Notes: generated from the sequence alone by a model not told the origin. Positions 53,481-62,580 are shown, counted from the stretch's first letter. The stretch is DNA of 64,000 nt from Spirochaetaceae bacterium (GCA_007693945.1 RECP01000068.1:1-64000), one strand, 5' to 3'. Numbers and translations: made by a program.

Positions 53481-53509
53481 ATAGTACGGCGCGACAGCCG
53501 ATACCGCAA
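53481..53509 (-). promoter_or_regulatory. Promoter of alr, leaderless configuration
   Basis: On the minus strand TTGCGG (53509-53504, three of six), a 17-base spacer and TACTAT (53486-53481, four or five of six by register) are followed by six bases and the ATG. The transcript should begin at the start codon. Confidence 0.5.
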
Positions 53510-53711
53510 GCGCATTTGGTCACCGACAGCAATTCTGATTCTGGCCGTACGGGGTCGGTTGGCATGGAGCTGCTGCGCGCCTGCCTCGAGAGCACCCCCG
53601 TGCACCATATGGCGACGGCTGCCGCTCGCCTGGGGGTAAGGACAACGTCGGCGCGTGCGGCTCCGTACGGCCACAACGAGAATTGCTGGATCAGCGATCG
53701 TTTGATTGTAT

Positions 53712-53741
53712 TTGCACACAACGGCGTCGAACAGCTATACT
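53712..53741 (+). promoter_or_regulatory. Promoter of the DMT transporter gene
   Basis: TTGCAC (53712-53717), an 18-base spacer and TATACT (53736-53741). The start near 53748 leaves a leader of about 55 bases before the GTG at 53802, which has its own Shine-Dalgarno site. Confidence 0.6.
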
Positions 53742-53801
53742 GCTGAGAGACCGGCGTTCCTGTCTCACCGGGGCGCGGGCGGTGTTGAACCGGGAGGCAG
53801 A

Positions 53802-54716
53802 GTGACATCAACGGCAGGCATAGCGATCGCGATGCTGATCGGCATTGCCGGTACCTCGATCATTCACCTTTCCAAGGGAGTGATGAAGCACGGCGTGGAG
53901 CGGCTGCGCGCCTGCACAATTGCGGCGAGCGCCTCCGGCGACAGTGCGACCGGGGCTCCCGTGCCGCCCGGCGGGCTTCGCCGACGAGCGCGCGTCATCT
54001 ATGCCGCCGGGGTTGCGATGAACTTCACCAACCCGCTCTGGGTAATCGTTGCCAACCGCTTTGCGCCGACGGTCTACTATACGTCGATGTATGGCGCCGG
54101 TCTGGTGTCGTTGCTGTTGTTCTCGCGCCTGGTGCTGCACGAGCGCCTTGACCGGCGGCGGCTGTTCGGGGCGATGGTGGTGATCGCGGGGACGCTGCTT
54201 GTGGGTTTCAGCCGGATCGTGACCCCGGTTCCCGCAATGTACTTCGCCAACCGCACGCGGGTGCTGCTGGCAGCCGGCTGCTGGGCACTGGCCGCCCCGC
54301 TGGTGGGGCTGCTCAGCAGGCGCGGTTCGCTCACGCTGCAGGAGCTGCTGTTCGGACTGTTCGGCGGCGGTCTGGCATCGCTGGAGGCGGTGCTCAAGGG
54401 GGTGGCGCAATCCGGCGCGGCCGGCAGCACCTTCCTGCCGCAGACCGGTGCCAACTGGTGGGTATTCGCAGTCAGTTTTGCGGGCGCCGCCGGCGCGTTC
54501 GGGATGATACAGTGGTCGTACCTGCGGCGCTGTCGCGTCTCGATCATGGCGGCGGCGTACGATGTCTCCTACGTGGCGTTGCCGCTGCTGCTGGTGCCGC
54601 TGGCCTTCTCCGGAGAGCGGCTCGGGATGCTTCCGGTTGCAGGGCTGGTCGTGCTGGGTATTGGTGCGTTTGTCATCCAGAGCGGCCCCGCGGCGTCGGT
54701 GCCGCCCGTAGCGTAG
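53802..54716 (+). CDS. DMT-superfamily (EamA-like) membrane transporter
   Basis: A 304-residue protein with about ten hydrophobic segments (first AGIAIAMLIGIAGTSIIHL, last MLPVAGLVVLGIGAFVIQS). YTSMYGAGLVSLLLFSRLVLHERLDRRRLFGAMVVIAGTLLVGF is the recurrent EamA half-repeat end, with the Glu-Arg pair after helix 4. It probably exports a small metabolite; substrate unknown. GTG 53802 is set by GGGAGG five bases before it. It ends two bases before the convergent ATPase gene. Confidence 0.82.
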   Translation: MTSTAGIAIAMLIGIAGTSIIHLSKGVMKHGVERLRACTIAASASGDSATGAPVPPGGLRRRARVIYAAGVAMNFTNPLWVIVANRFAPTVYYTSMYGAGLVSLLLFSRLVLHERLDRRRLFGAMVVIAGTLLVGFSRIVTPVPAMYFANRTRVLLAAGCWALAAPLVGLLSRRGSLTLQELLFGLFGGGLASLEAVLKGVAQSGAAGSTFLPQTGANWWVFAVSFAGAAGAFGMIQWSYLRRCRVSIMAAAYDVSYVALPLLLVPLAFSGERLGMLPVAGLVVLGIGAFVIQSGPAASVPPVA

Positions 54717-54718
54717 GC

Positions 54719-55477
54719 TCAGGTCCACACGTAGCGCAGCACGTGCTCGCGCAGGGCGACGAACTCGGGATCGGACTTCACCTCGCGCGGGTCCCGCGGG
54801 TTTGAAGCACTGCTGAAGGGTGCCGGGATGTCGGCAACGATGCGTGCGGGGCGGTGCGACACGACCAGGATTCGCGTTGCCAGGTAGACCGCCTCCTCCA
54901 CGCTGTGAGTAACCAGCACAACCGCTCCGTGGATCCGTCTCCAGATCGCCAGCAGTTCGTCCTGCATGTGTTCGCGCGTAAGAGCGTCCAGAGCCGCAAA
55001 CGGCTCATCCATCAGCAATGTGTGCGGCTCGTTGGCCAGCACCCGCGCCAGCGCCGTGCGTTGCTGCATGCCGCCCGATAGCTCATAGGGCCGCGCGTCG
55101 CGGAACTCCCACAGTTTGACCATCCGCACGTAACGCTCGGCAATCTGGCGCCTGCGCGTTTTGTCGATGCCGCGCATGCGCGGTCCGAACTCGACGTTAC
55201 CCCGCACCGACAACCACGGATAGAGCTGCGGCTTCTGGAATACCATGCCGCGGCGCCAGTCCGGGCCGCTGACCGGCTGACCCTGGTCGAGTACGACGCC
55301 GGTGGCCGGTTTCAGAAAGCCGGCCATCAGGCGCAGCAGAGTGGTCTTGCCGCAGCCGGAGGGCCCCACGATACAGACCAGCTCACCCTGCCGGATTGAC
55401 AGTGATGTGGCGGCAACCGCATCTACAACGCCGTTCGCGCCATGGTACGAGAAGGTTACGTCTCTGAGTTCAAGCAT
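54719..55477 (-). CDS. tauB: Taurine-type ABC transporter ATPase
   Basis: A 252-residue ATPase of the nitrate/sulfonate/taurine group. Walker A is GPSGCGKTT, Q-loop VFQKPQLYPWL, signature YELSGGMQQRTALARVLA, Walker B LLMDEPFAALDALTRE and the H-loop VTHSVEEAV. ATG 55477 follows GAGGGGG; ATG 55561, one base after the tauA stop, is an alternative that would add 28 residues. It energises uptake through the 56644 permease. Last gene of the operon. Confidence 0.93.
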   Translation of the reverse strand: MLELRDVTFSYHGANGVVDAVAATSLSIRQGELVCIVGPSGCGKTTLLRLMAGFLKPATGVVLDQGQPVSGPDWRRGMVFQKPQLYPWLSVRGNVEFGPRMRGIDKTRRRQIAERYVRMVKLWEFRDARPYELSGGMQQRTALARVLANEPHTLLMDEPFAALDALTREHMQDELLAIWRRIHGAVVLVTHSVEEAVYLATRILVVSHRPARIVADIPAPFSSASNPRDPREVKSDPEFVALREHVLRYVWT

Positions 55478-55562
55478 CGGGACGCCCCCTCGACCGTTGC
55501 GGTCGAGAGCGGCGAGGGGCGCGTGGAGCTGCTGCACTGGAACTCTGCCTCCGGGGTTCATC

Positions 55563-56615
55563 TTAGTTCCGGTTGAGCGCCTGTTCAAGATAGCCCGGGT
55601 TGATGGCGCGCTCGAACACATCGCGCGCCGGTGCCTCGCGAATGGCGCCCTGGTCGGCCAGGAACTGCCCCGTTTCGACAAACACATCGGCGAGTTCGCC
55701 GATGCGGCCGGTTCTGCCCAGGTACGACGCCGTTGTCTGCTGTTCGCCGGAGAGAAACACCAGCGTGCTCATCTGCCGCAGCGCCTCTTGCGCCTCGATG
55801 CCGAACTCTTCGGCAATCGACTGCGCCGCCTGCTCGGGGTCGTCGCGGATGAAGTCGACCGCGCGCATCTGGTTTTTCAGGTAACGCACGACCAGCTCGG
55901 GATGGCGTTCGGCAAAGCCGGAGCGGACGATACCGATGTCACCGGTCAGAAAACCCTGTGCGGCAAGCTCTCCACTGGTGATCAGTACGCGACCGCCGAG
56001 CTCCAGCATCGCCGCCAGTGTCGGTTCCCAGACAAAGCCGGCGTCGATATCGCCCCGTTGCCACGCGGCGCGCATGTCGCCGGGAGACATGTCGAGAATC
56101 GTAAGCGAATTGGGATCGACGCCGGCCAGCTCGAGTGCCGCCAGCAGGTGATAGTGCGTGGTGGCGCCAAACGGGGCGGCCACCCGTCTCCCCGCGAGGT
56201 CCGCAACCTGCCGCACGTCACCGTCGGCGCGGACCACCAGCGCCTCGTTGTCACCGATGATGTTGTAGATCCAGATCACCTCGGCCGGTACACCCTGTGT
56301 AATCGCGGCGACCGTTGTCGAGCTGCCGCCGAGTCCCAGGTCTACGCTTCCGGCGGCAACCGCGGCATTCAGCTCGCTGCCGGAATTGAACTGCACCCAT
56401 CGTACGCCGACACCGAAGGACTCTTCGTGCCAGCCGAGATTCTTGGCAATCATCTCACCGTTGGGAATAGCCTGGTAACCGATGACAACCTCGCGCAAAT
56501 CGCGCTCCGCGCGGCCAGCGCTGAAGACCGGCTGCGCGGCGATCAGCATGGCCAGAACACCGGTCAGAAGCATTTGCGGCAGCGTTGCGCCGCTTGTTTG
56601 GGTTCTTCTGTTCAT
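55563..56615 (-). CDS. tauA: TauA-like sulfonate/taurine-binding protein
   Basis: A 350-residue periplasmic protein with a signal peptide at 1-33 and a mature start AGRAERD. VIGYQAIPNGEMIAKNLGWHEE, GSVDLGLGGSSTTVAAITQGVP, NEALVVRADGDV, VAAPFGATTHYHLLAALE and AAWQRGDIDAGFVWEPTLAAML follow E. coli TauA segment by segment from memory (SEALVV, PFISTTHY, AAWQRGDIDGAYVW). I therefore prefer taurine over alkane sulfonates, but binding is not proven. AAGGAGG precedes the ATG. There is no tauD or ssuD oxygenase gene in the window. Confidence 0.88.
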   Translation of the reverse strand: MNRRTQTSGATLPQMLLTGVLAMLIAAQPVFSAGRAERDLREVVIGYQAIPNGEMIAKNLGWHEESFGVGVRWVQFNSGSELNAAVAAGSVDLGLGGSSTTVAAITQGVPAEVIWIYNIIGDNEALVVRADGDVRQVADLAGRRVAAPFGATTHYHLLAALELAGVDPNSLTILDMSPGDMRAAWQRGDIDAGFVWEPTLAAMLELGGRVLITSGELAAQGFLTGDIGIVRSGFAERHPELVVRYLKNQMRAVDFIRDDPEQAAQSIAEEFGIEAQEALRQMSTLVFLSGEQQTTASYLGRTGRIGELADVFVETGQFLADQGAIREAPARDVFERAINPGYLEQALNRN

Positions 56616-56643
56616 CTCGCAATCCTCCTTGCGGAATCGGGAT

Positions 56644-57432
56644 CTATTCGCGCCCTTTCCAGGGCACGAAGCGGGTTTCGGCCAAACGAATCAGCCCGTC
56701 CAGAGCCAGTCCGGTCAGCCCCATGACAATAATCGCTACAAAGATGATATCGGTTCTCAGGAAACGTCCGGCGTCGAGCACCATCCAGCCGATGCCGTTG
56801 GCGGCCGCCACGATCTCGGATGAAACCAGGGTGGTGTAGGTAAACCCTATGCTGACGCGCAGCCCGGTGAAGATCTGCGGCAGACAGGACGGGAAGATGA
56901 CCCGGCGGAACACCTGACTGCGGGAGGCGCCCAGACTGAGCGCACTCTCGACTCGCTCGCAGTTAACCGCCTTGACCGCCGACATGGCGTTGATTGAAAG
57001 GGGAGGGAAGGCGGCCAGATAGAGCAGTGCGATCTTCGACTCATCGCCGATTCCCAGCCACACGATCAACAGTGTGTAGTAAGCCAGCGGCGGCAGCGGT
57101 CGATAGAACTCGATCACCGGATCAAGCAGCGCCTGTACGCGTCGGCTGTGCCCCATCAGAAGGCCCAGCGGGATTGCCGTGGCCACCGCCAGCAGGTAAC
57201 CGACCGCAACGCGGGTCATGCTGCCGGCAAGGTGTTGGCTCAGCGTGCCGCCGCGGTAGCCGGCAGAGGTGACCTCGCGAAAAGCCGACCAGACGCTCGA
57301 CGGTCGGGGAATGAAGAGCTCGGGAACCACCTCGAGGTGCGCGATCAGCGTCCATCCGGCGAGCAGCAGTACCACCGTCGCGAGGCTCAACAGGTGGTGC
57401 GAGCCGCGCAGGCGATCAAACGGCAAACGCAT
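56644..57432 (-). CDS. tauC: Taurine-type ABC transporter permease
   Basis: A 262-residue inner-membrane protein with six membrane segments. The ABC permease EAA loop is SALSLGASRSQVFRRVIFPSCLPQIFTGLRVSIG; PFWPLPPLAY-type sequence reads FYRPLPPLAYYTLLIVWLG as in TauC/SsuC. Its first 17 bases overlap the end of the acyltransferase-like gene before it, with AGGA at nine bases, so it belongs to the same transcript. Confidence 0.94.
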   Translation of the reverse strand: MRLPFDRLRGSHHLLSLATVVLLLAGWTLIAHLEVVPELFIPRPSSVWSAFREVTSAGYRGGTLSQHLAGSMTRVAVGYLLAVATAIPLGLLMGHSRRVQALLDPVIEFYRPLPPLAYYTLLIVWLGIGDESKIALLYLAAFPPLSINAMSAVKAVNCERVESALSLGASRSQVFRRVIFPSCLPQIFTGLRVSIGFTYTTLVSSEIVAAANGIGWMVLDAGRFLRTDIIFVAIIVMGLTGLALDGLIRLAETRFVPWKGRE

Positions 57433-58402
57433 CCGGGTTTATCCTGCGGTAGGTGTCGATGAAACGCTTGCGCGTCTTGTCGGTGATGCTGTCAACGTTG
57501 AGTACCAGCGCGGTCTCCAGAGCACCGCCGAAGTCGGTATCGATTACGGTGTCGAAGGTCCGCACATCGGTGGCAGCCCGCAGGTACGACACCAGAATCG
57601 GCGGGACGCCCAGCCCGTAGCCCGCCAGCCGGTCCGTCAACTGCTGATAGGCGGTGTCGTAATCTGCCGGCCGTTGTGCAGTGTCTCCGACGACCGGCGG
57701 CGGCTCGCCGGCCGGGGTGTAGCGGCAACTCGGGTCGGCAATCAGCAGTGACTCGGTTCCCCGATGATAGCGGTCGAGGAAGCAGACCACCGCGTCACGC
57801 GCGGCATCCGGCCAGTTGGCATAAATCGAGACGTTGCCGAAGAAGTAGCGCAGCCACGGATACTCGCACACCAGCGCGGCGAACCCGCACCAGACCACAA
57901 AGAGCCCGACAACTGCCCGTTTGGCACTGCTGTTGACCACCGAGCGACCGACCTCCGCCGCGTGAGGAAGGTAATCCGACACAAACAGCGGCGAGAAGTG
58001 AAACAGGCCGGCGGTACGCAGCACAGCGAGCCGGCCGTGCTCGGCGACCGGGCGACCGAGCATGTAGCGATACATAGCCACGATCTCGGCCGTCTCGGGA
58101 TCCCATGCTACCAGCTGCGTGTAGCCGTCGTCGTCGGTATCGTGGTGGTCGATGTCACGCGCCACGTTACGGCCGGCTCCGACGGTGCGGTACTCGACCT
58201 CGCGGATACGACCGATTTCGTCCATGATCGGGGCCGACTGGGCGGCCCGCAGCACATAGACCTCCAACCCTTTGTACTCGCGCACCGGTTTGAGGCGCGC
58301 GAACTCCTCGCGCAGCAGCTCCGGCTCAACAGCCGGCGCCACGGAAACCGTCGCAGTAACGGATACTGCGCGGGCCGCCGATGGAGCGTCATTGGGGTTC
58401 AT
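57416..58402 (-). CDS. OlsB/GlsB-like N-acyltransferase (hemolysin-type GNAT)
   Basis: A 328-residue protein resembling the 'putative hemolysin' acyl-ACP-dependent N-acyltransferases (OlsB for ornithine, GlsB for glycine lipids). Hallmarks are YEVRVLRAAQ-like start (LEVYVLRAAQSAPIMDEIGRIREVEYR), YTQLVAWDPETAEIVAMYRYMLG, FHFSPLF, EVGRSVV and, later, VPPILVSYLRAATDVRTFDTVIDTDFG. It would attach a 3-hydroxyacyl chain to an amino group. AAGGAGG precedes the ATG, which overlaps the stop of the O-acyltransferase gene (ATGA). It is followed directly by taurine-importer genes, which is the main clue to its acceptor. Confidence 0.82.
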   Translation of the reverse strand: MNPNDAPSAARAVSVTATVSVAPAVEPELLREEFARLKPVREYKGLEVYVLRAAQSAPIMDEIGRIREVEYRTVGAGRNVARDIDHHDTDDDGYTQLVAWDPETAEIVAMYRYMLGRPVAEHGRLAVLRTAGLFHFSPLFVSDYLPHAAEVGRSVVNSSAKRAVVGLFVVWCGFAALVCEYPWLRYFFGNVSIYANWPDAARDAVVCFLDRYHRGTESLLIADPSCRYTPAGEPPPVVGDTAQRPADYDTAYQQLTDRLAGYGLGVPPILVSYLRAATDVRTFDTVIDTDFGGALETALVLNVDSITDKTRKRFIDTYRRINPDAFAV

Positions 58403-59292
58403 TGATGGGCCTCCTTGCTGCTGCGGACGGACGAGGCGGTACCGGCGGGCGCCTCGGTGCCCGCTGCGCCACCGCGACCCAACCGATGCACCTGCATCCG
58501 CAGGTGTGCCGCCAGGCTCAGGTCACTGTGGCTGTTGCCGGCGAACACGCGAAGCGGTGTCCCGACGGTCAGCTCAATCCGCCGGCCGCGCTGCCTGAAC
58601 AACTCATCGACCAGGTAGAGCATCTCGAGATTGGCGTCCACGCGCAGTGCACGCCGCAATCGCCACAGGGCATAGAAGAAACGCGAGTTGCGCCCGGCAA
58701 TGTACAGTGGCACGATGATGCGATCGTGTTCCCGGGCCTTGCGAATGAAGGTCTTTGACCACGGGTAGTCGAGCAACCCTCGTGGTCCCGGGCGCGCGGT
58801 GCGTCCGGCCGGGAATACCAGCACCGGATGCTCGCACGCGAACAGGCGGTCATACTGCCGCACCTGCCCCGCGTTTGACCCGTACTTGTCCACCGGAACG
58901 ATGAACTCCCGCAGACCCGGGAGGGTCGTCAGCAGGTCGTTGGCCGGCACCCGCAGGCTGCCGTAGCGCCGGCAGAGAAGCTGCATCGCACAGAGGCCGT
59001 CGGCGCCGCCGGTGGGATGATTGGCGCACAGCACGATCCGCGGGTCGTCGGGCAGGCGCCCGTCGTAATGCGTGACGGTGCCGATATCGAGAAATTGCAG
59101 CGCCTGCATGACAAACGCGCAGCCCGAGAGCGCGGCGTTGGCGGTCAGGAACGCGTTGATCTGCCGCTCGTGGACAATGCGGCGCAGGTAGCGATAGCCG
59201 ACCGCCGGTATGCGCGCCGCAAGTCGCGGGTTCTTGGCGTAAAACAGCGCCTGAACGTCTATATGGAGCGGTTGAGGATCACCGTGCGGCAT
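58399..59292 (-). CDS. OlsA/GlsA-like 1-acyl O-acyltransferase (hemolysin-type)
   Basis: A 297-residue membrane-associated acyltransferase of the PlsC fold. VLCANHPTGGADGLCAM is the family's NHP-x-GG-x-DG variant of the HX4D motif, FIVPVDKYG and VFPAGRTARPGPRGLLDYPW correspond to the later acyl- and phosphate-binding blocks. In known aminolipid pathways this enzyme adds the second fatty acid to the hydroxyl of the N-acyl amino acid. AAGGAGAC precedes the ATG, which overlaps the stop region of the 59279 gene by 14 bases. Confidence 0.83.
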   Translation of the reverse strand: MPHGDPQPLHIDVQALFYAKNPRLAARIPAVGYRYLRRIVHERQINAFLTANAALSGCAFVMQALQFLDIGTVTHYDGRLPDDPRIVLCANHPTGGADGLCAMQLLCRRYGSLRVPANDLLTTLPGLREFIVPVDKYGSNAGQVRQYDRLFACEHPVLVFPAGRTARPGPRGLLDYPWSKTFIRKAREHDRIIVPLYIAGRNSRFFYALWRLRRALRVDANLEMLYLVDELFRQRGRRIELTVGTPLRVFAGNSHSDLSLAAHLRMQVHRLGRGGAAGTEAPAGTASSVRSSKEAHQ

Positions 59293-60517
59293 TGACCGGG
59301 TCTCCTTGCAGCGCGGCGGCCGGATAGCGCTGCGTCATGCGGTTCACGAACAACCGCCACCCCGCGATCTCAGCCAGCTGTGACCGGGCCGCTGCGGTGA
59401 GTGTCACACCGCTCGCCAGCGCCATCGCAATACCCATCAAAGTGCGCCCGTTCTCGACGTCGCTTCCGACCTCCTGCACGTTGCGGCTGTGATACCACGC
59501 CAGGCGAATTGCACGATCTGAGTCACCCGGCCGCTGGTAGAGGCAGACCAGGTAGGAAAGCGCATAGCCGTAGTATCCTTTGGCTTTCAGCTGCCGCAGC
59601 AGCTTGAGTGAGTCTTTGAGGTACTCGAGCGCTTTACGGTTATCGTGCATCTTGAAACAGGTGGCCCCGATACTGAAGAGGGTGTATGCCACCGCCAGTT
59701 GCTCTTCAATTGCCTCGGCAATGCGGCGCGCCTGTACAAAATACTCGATTGCCGCGTCACAATCGCCCGTGCGGTCCTTGAGCACCCCGAGATTCAGCAG
59801 GGCCTGGATCAAGTCGGCCCGCAGCGCGACCACCGTCCGGGTTGATTCGATCTCGCGGCGGAAGTGGTTGATCAACAGGCTCTTGCCGATCCCCGCTTCT
59901 CCGCTGAGCTGCAGCACGCCGGCGGACCGGCCGTTGTCAGAGCGCTGCAGCCATTGATGCAGCGACTGCATCGCCGCTTCGCGGCCGAATATCGGCTGGT
60001 CGGGCGGTGCCTCAACAGCGGCAGCTCCTTCAGCCGGGCCGCGGAAGCAGTAGGTCCGCCTGTGCTGGCCGGCGTCAACTATCGACCAGTGCACCAATCC
60101 GCTGCCGATGCCGATTCTGGCGTCTATAGCAAACTCGCCGTATGCGGTTCGCTGCAGGTGCAGTCCGTTGAGCAGGGACAGCAGGTGCAGCGCAACGTGT
60201 GCGACAGTGGTCTGCGAATTCGAAGGGTAGGGGAAGATGGCCGTCAGCGCGTCTCCGGCGAACCCGGCCACAAATCCGCCCGATTGCTCGACTGCCTCAA
60301 CAAGCGGCTCGAAGACGCGGTTGATGATGCGCGCAACCGTCCCCGCACCGTCGTCTTTGTGCTGCATCAGCGCCGACGTCATGCGGGTGAAGCCCGAAAG
60401 GTCCAGGAACAGCGGCTCGCCGTTGAAGTCCCCATCGGTCTTGGCGCTACGGAGTTGGTCTGCAATAAACCGCGGTACCAAAAGCGGCCCGCCACTGCTG
60501 CCCGGGTCTTGTTTCAC
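59279..60517 (-). CDS. Shrunken cyclase/NTPase/TPR signalling protein
   Basis: A 412-residue protein that reads like a much larger family (two cyclase domains, an AAA ATPase and TPRs, usually above 1000 residues) with pieces missing. Residues 30-145 are the front of a cyclase-like domain (LFLDLSGFTRM, GFVAGFAGDALTAIFPY, DARIGIGSG); it stops near FRGPAEG. PIFGREAAM and GEAGIGKSLLINHF are the ATPase start with Walker A, but the rest of that domain is absent and TPR-like helices (NLGVLKDRTGDCDAAIEYF, YTLFSIGATCFKMHDNRKALEYLKDSL) begin at once. GTG start, no clear ribosome site. First gene of the acyltransferase operon. Confidence 0.72.
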   Translation of the reverse strand: MKQDPGSSGGPLLVPRFIADQLRSAKTDGDFNGEPLFLDLSGFTRMTSALMQHKDDGAGTVARIINRVFEPLVEAVEQSGGFVAGFAGDALTAIFPYPSNSQTTVAHVALHLLSLLNGLHLQRTAYGEFAIDARIGIGSGLVHWSIVDAGQHRRTYCFRGPAEGAAAVEAPPDQPIFGREAAMQSLHQWLQRSDNGRSAGVLQLSGEAGIGKSLLINHFRREIESTRTVVALRADLIQALLNLGVLKDRTGDCDAAIEYFVQARRIAEAIEEQLAVAYTLFSIGATCFKMHDNRKALEYLKDSLKLLRQLKAKGYYGYALSYLVCLYQRPGDSDRAIRLAWYHSRNVQEVGSDVENGRTLMGIAMALASGVTLTAAARSQLAEIAGWRLFVNRMTQRYPAAALQGDPVNAAR

Positions 60518-60683
60518 TGAATATTACAATACTAAAAATTCATTGTAGATACAACCAGTAAGAAGTGGCGCGCAGCCATACGATGCCAACCGACTCCGGG
60601 CGGTCAAAATGCGGCTTTTTGTTTTCCGCGGCTTTACTGGTGTTCGGCCCCGCAACGTGTTATTTTTTGTACAGGAGCCTGTA

Positions 60684-62570
60684 GTGCGACGCATGGCGCT
60701 GTTTCTGGTGGGTTTGGCGCTATTCTCAGCGTGCGGAGACGGTGGGCTGGTTATGCCTTCGCTGCCCGACCACGGTGAAGTCGGGCTGCAGACGGTTGCC
60801 GACGGCGCGGTAGTAACGTACGGCGAACGGATTGACGCCTCGCTGCAGGCCGGGCCCGACGAACGAGCCCCGGATCGCATCGAGGTTACTTTTCGCGACG
60901 CAGCCGGTGAGGTGGCAGCTTCCCGGACCATTGTGGCTGCCGAGATCGACCGCTCCCGGCTGCCCCCGCTGGCAATTGATGAGCTTCCGACCGGCTACTA
61001 TACGCTGCGGTTTGAGCTGTTCAGGGACGGACGCAGGATCGGCGACCATCAGCGCCGCTTGTTCATCAGTACGGCGCCATTTGCCGTGGCCGGCATTTCG
61101 GCGTATCCGCCGACCTTCATGACCGATTCCAGGGGCATTCTGCGCGCCGATCTCAACCTTCCGCCGCAGGCTGATCCCTACATCCGTTGGAGCTTCAATG
61201 GGCGCCCGATTTCACGAGGGCTGTTATCCGCGGGCGCTGGTGAGCTTCTGCTGCGTTCGCCGGCCGCGGAAGGGGTCTATTCGGTTGAGCTGGAGCTCTT
61301 TCCGGAGGCGCCGCGCGATGCCGATTGGGGCTTCGCGTCGCAGGTTCTGCAACGCACTGATCTGGTGGTCAAGGAGTCTCCCGGATCGGCCGATCGCGGT
61401 TTCGGGCCGCCGGAGTCGTACTACGTACTGCTGCATTTCGCCGGCAACACGCGTGACAGCGGGATGCGGACCAAACTGCTCGGCGGGCAGGCCGCGGAGG
61501 CACGCGAGAGCGGCGAGGTCGACCTGCGTATCGCGCACGATCTATTCGGCTACTACCTGGACGGCAGTAGCGGAATCGAGTTCAACGAGGTCATCGTCCC
61601 GTACCGCGCCGGCGGCTTTGCCCCGTTTTCGGTGGCACTGCGCCTGGTTCTGACGGAGCCGCAGTCTGACCGGGTGCTGTTCCAGAGCGAGTCTGCTGAT
61701 TCATCCTTCGGTCTGCAGTTGCTGCTGGCCGGCGAGGGAGAATTGCAGGCACGGCTGTACGCTGGTGAGCTCATGACCGCGGTCACCACCAGCGGCGCGG
61801 GCGTACGAGCCGGGCGGCCGTTCGACGTCAACCTGTCACTGGTCCCGCGGGTTACCGATACGGTGCTGGAGCTGTTTGTGGACGGGGAGCCGGCTTCCGG
61901 CGCCGATACGGCGCTGAGGTTGCCACAGCCGGCCGAAGGCGTTGACGGGCAGTGGCAGCGGCTGGCCGGGCACTCGGTGATCGGCGGCCGGAACGGCTTT
62001 GCGGGCGTGATCGACGAGTTCGGCGTGTTCTTTCGCGATGAACGCAACCGCCCGGCCGCCAACACCGCTCCGTTTCGTGCCGCCCAGGTCCGGCGTTACG
62101 GTGACGCCCTGATCTTTGCCGAAGGTTTTGAATCCGGCCGACTGCCGGCAGCCTTGGCCACCCGCGGTACGGTCCGGGTCGGCAAGGGCGGCGTCTTCCT
62201 TGACCCCAAAGGGGTGCTTGTCGGGCCGCAATTCGCGCACGACATCGGCGCGGTGACACTTGAGCTCAGCGTGGCGGCTGACCGTGAGGCCACGTACCGT
62301 ATCGACGTGCGCAGTGTCGCGGACGGCGCCCTGATGCTGAGCCGGCACAGGCGCGGCACGGAGACTGTTGTACTGCACCTGGATCGCTCGCACGAGGGGC
62401 TGACCTTTGTGATCCCGGAACACGAGGAATATGAGATCGCGCTGCCGGTCGGGTTTAGCGCCGCGCGGCTTGAGATCGTGAACGATTCGGCTGAGCGCGA
62501 GGTAGCGGTGGAGTCACTGCTGGCGTACCTCGGTACGCGCCAGGTTCGGCAATCAATGAATGTACCGTGA
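60684..62570 (+). CDS. Large lipoprotein with LamG/concanavalin-like domain
   Basis: A 628-residue exported protein. MRRMALFLVGLALFSAC is a lipoprotein signal with a loose lipobox (FSAC). Residues about 30-250 are beta-rich modules (FYTLRFELFRDGRR-type repeats). Residues about 270-460 look like a LamG/pentraxin fold: EFNEVIVPYRAGGFAPFSVALRLVL, LVPRVTDTVLELFVDGEPAS and GGRNGFAGVIDEFGVFF are typical. A second similar region closes the protein. Likely a sugar- or surface-binding lipoprotein. GTG 60684 is chosen because AGGAG lies six bases before it. The next gene begins 26 bases later. Confidence 0.78.
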   Translation: MRRMALFLVGLALFSACGDGGLVMPSLPDHGEVGLQTVADGAVVTYGERIDASLQAGPDERAPDRIEVTFRDAAGEVAASRTIVAAEIDRSRLPPLAIDELPTGYYTLRFELFRDGRRIGDHQRRLFISTAPFAVAGISAYPPTFMTDSRGILRADLNLPPQADPYIRWSFNGRPISRGLLSAGAGELLLRSPAAEGVYSVELELFPEAPRDADWGFASQVLQRTDLVVKESPGSADRGFGPPESYYVLLHFAGNTRDSGMRTKLLGGQAAEARESGEVDLRIAHDLFGYYLDGSSGIEFNEVIVPYRAGGFAPFSVALRLVLTEPQSDRVLFQSESADSSFGLQLLLAGEGELQARLYAGELMTAVTTSGAGVRAGRPFDVNLSLVPRVTDTVLELFVDGEPASGADTALRLPQPAEGVDGQWQRLAGHSVIGGRNGFAGVIDEFGVFFRDERNRPAANTAPFRAAQVRRYGDALIFAEGFESGRLPAALATRGTVRVGKGGVFLDPKGVLVGPQFAHDIGAVTLELSVAADREATYRIDVRSVADGALMLSRHRRGTETVVLHLDRSHEGLTFVIPEHEEYEIALPVGFSAARLEIVNDSAEREVAVESLLAYLGTRQVRQSMNVP

Positions 62571-62580
62571 TGCGCGTTTC

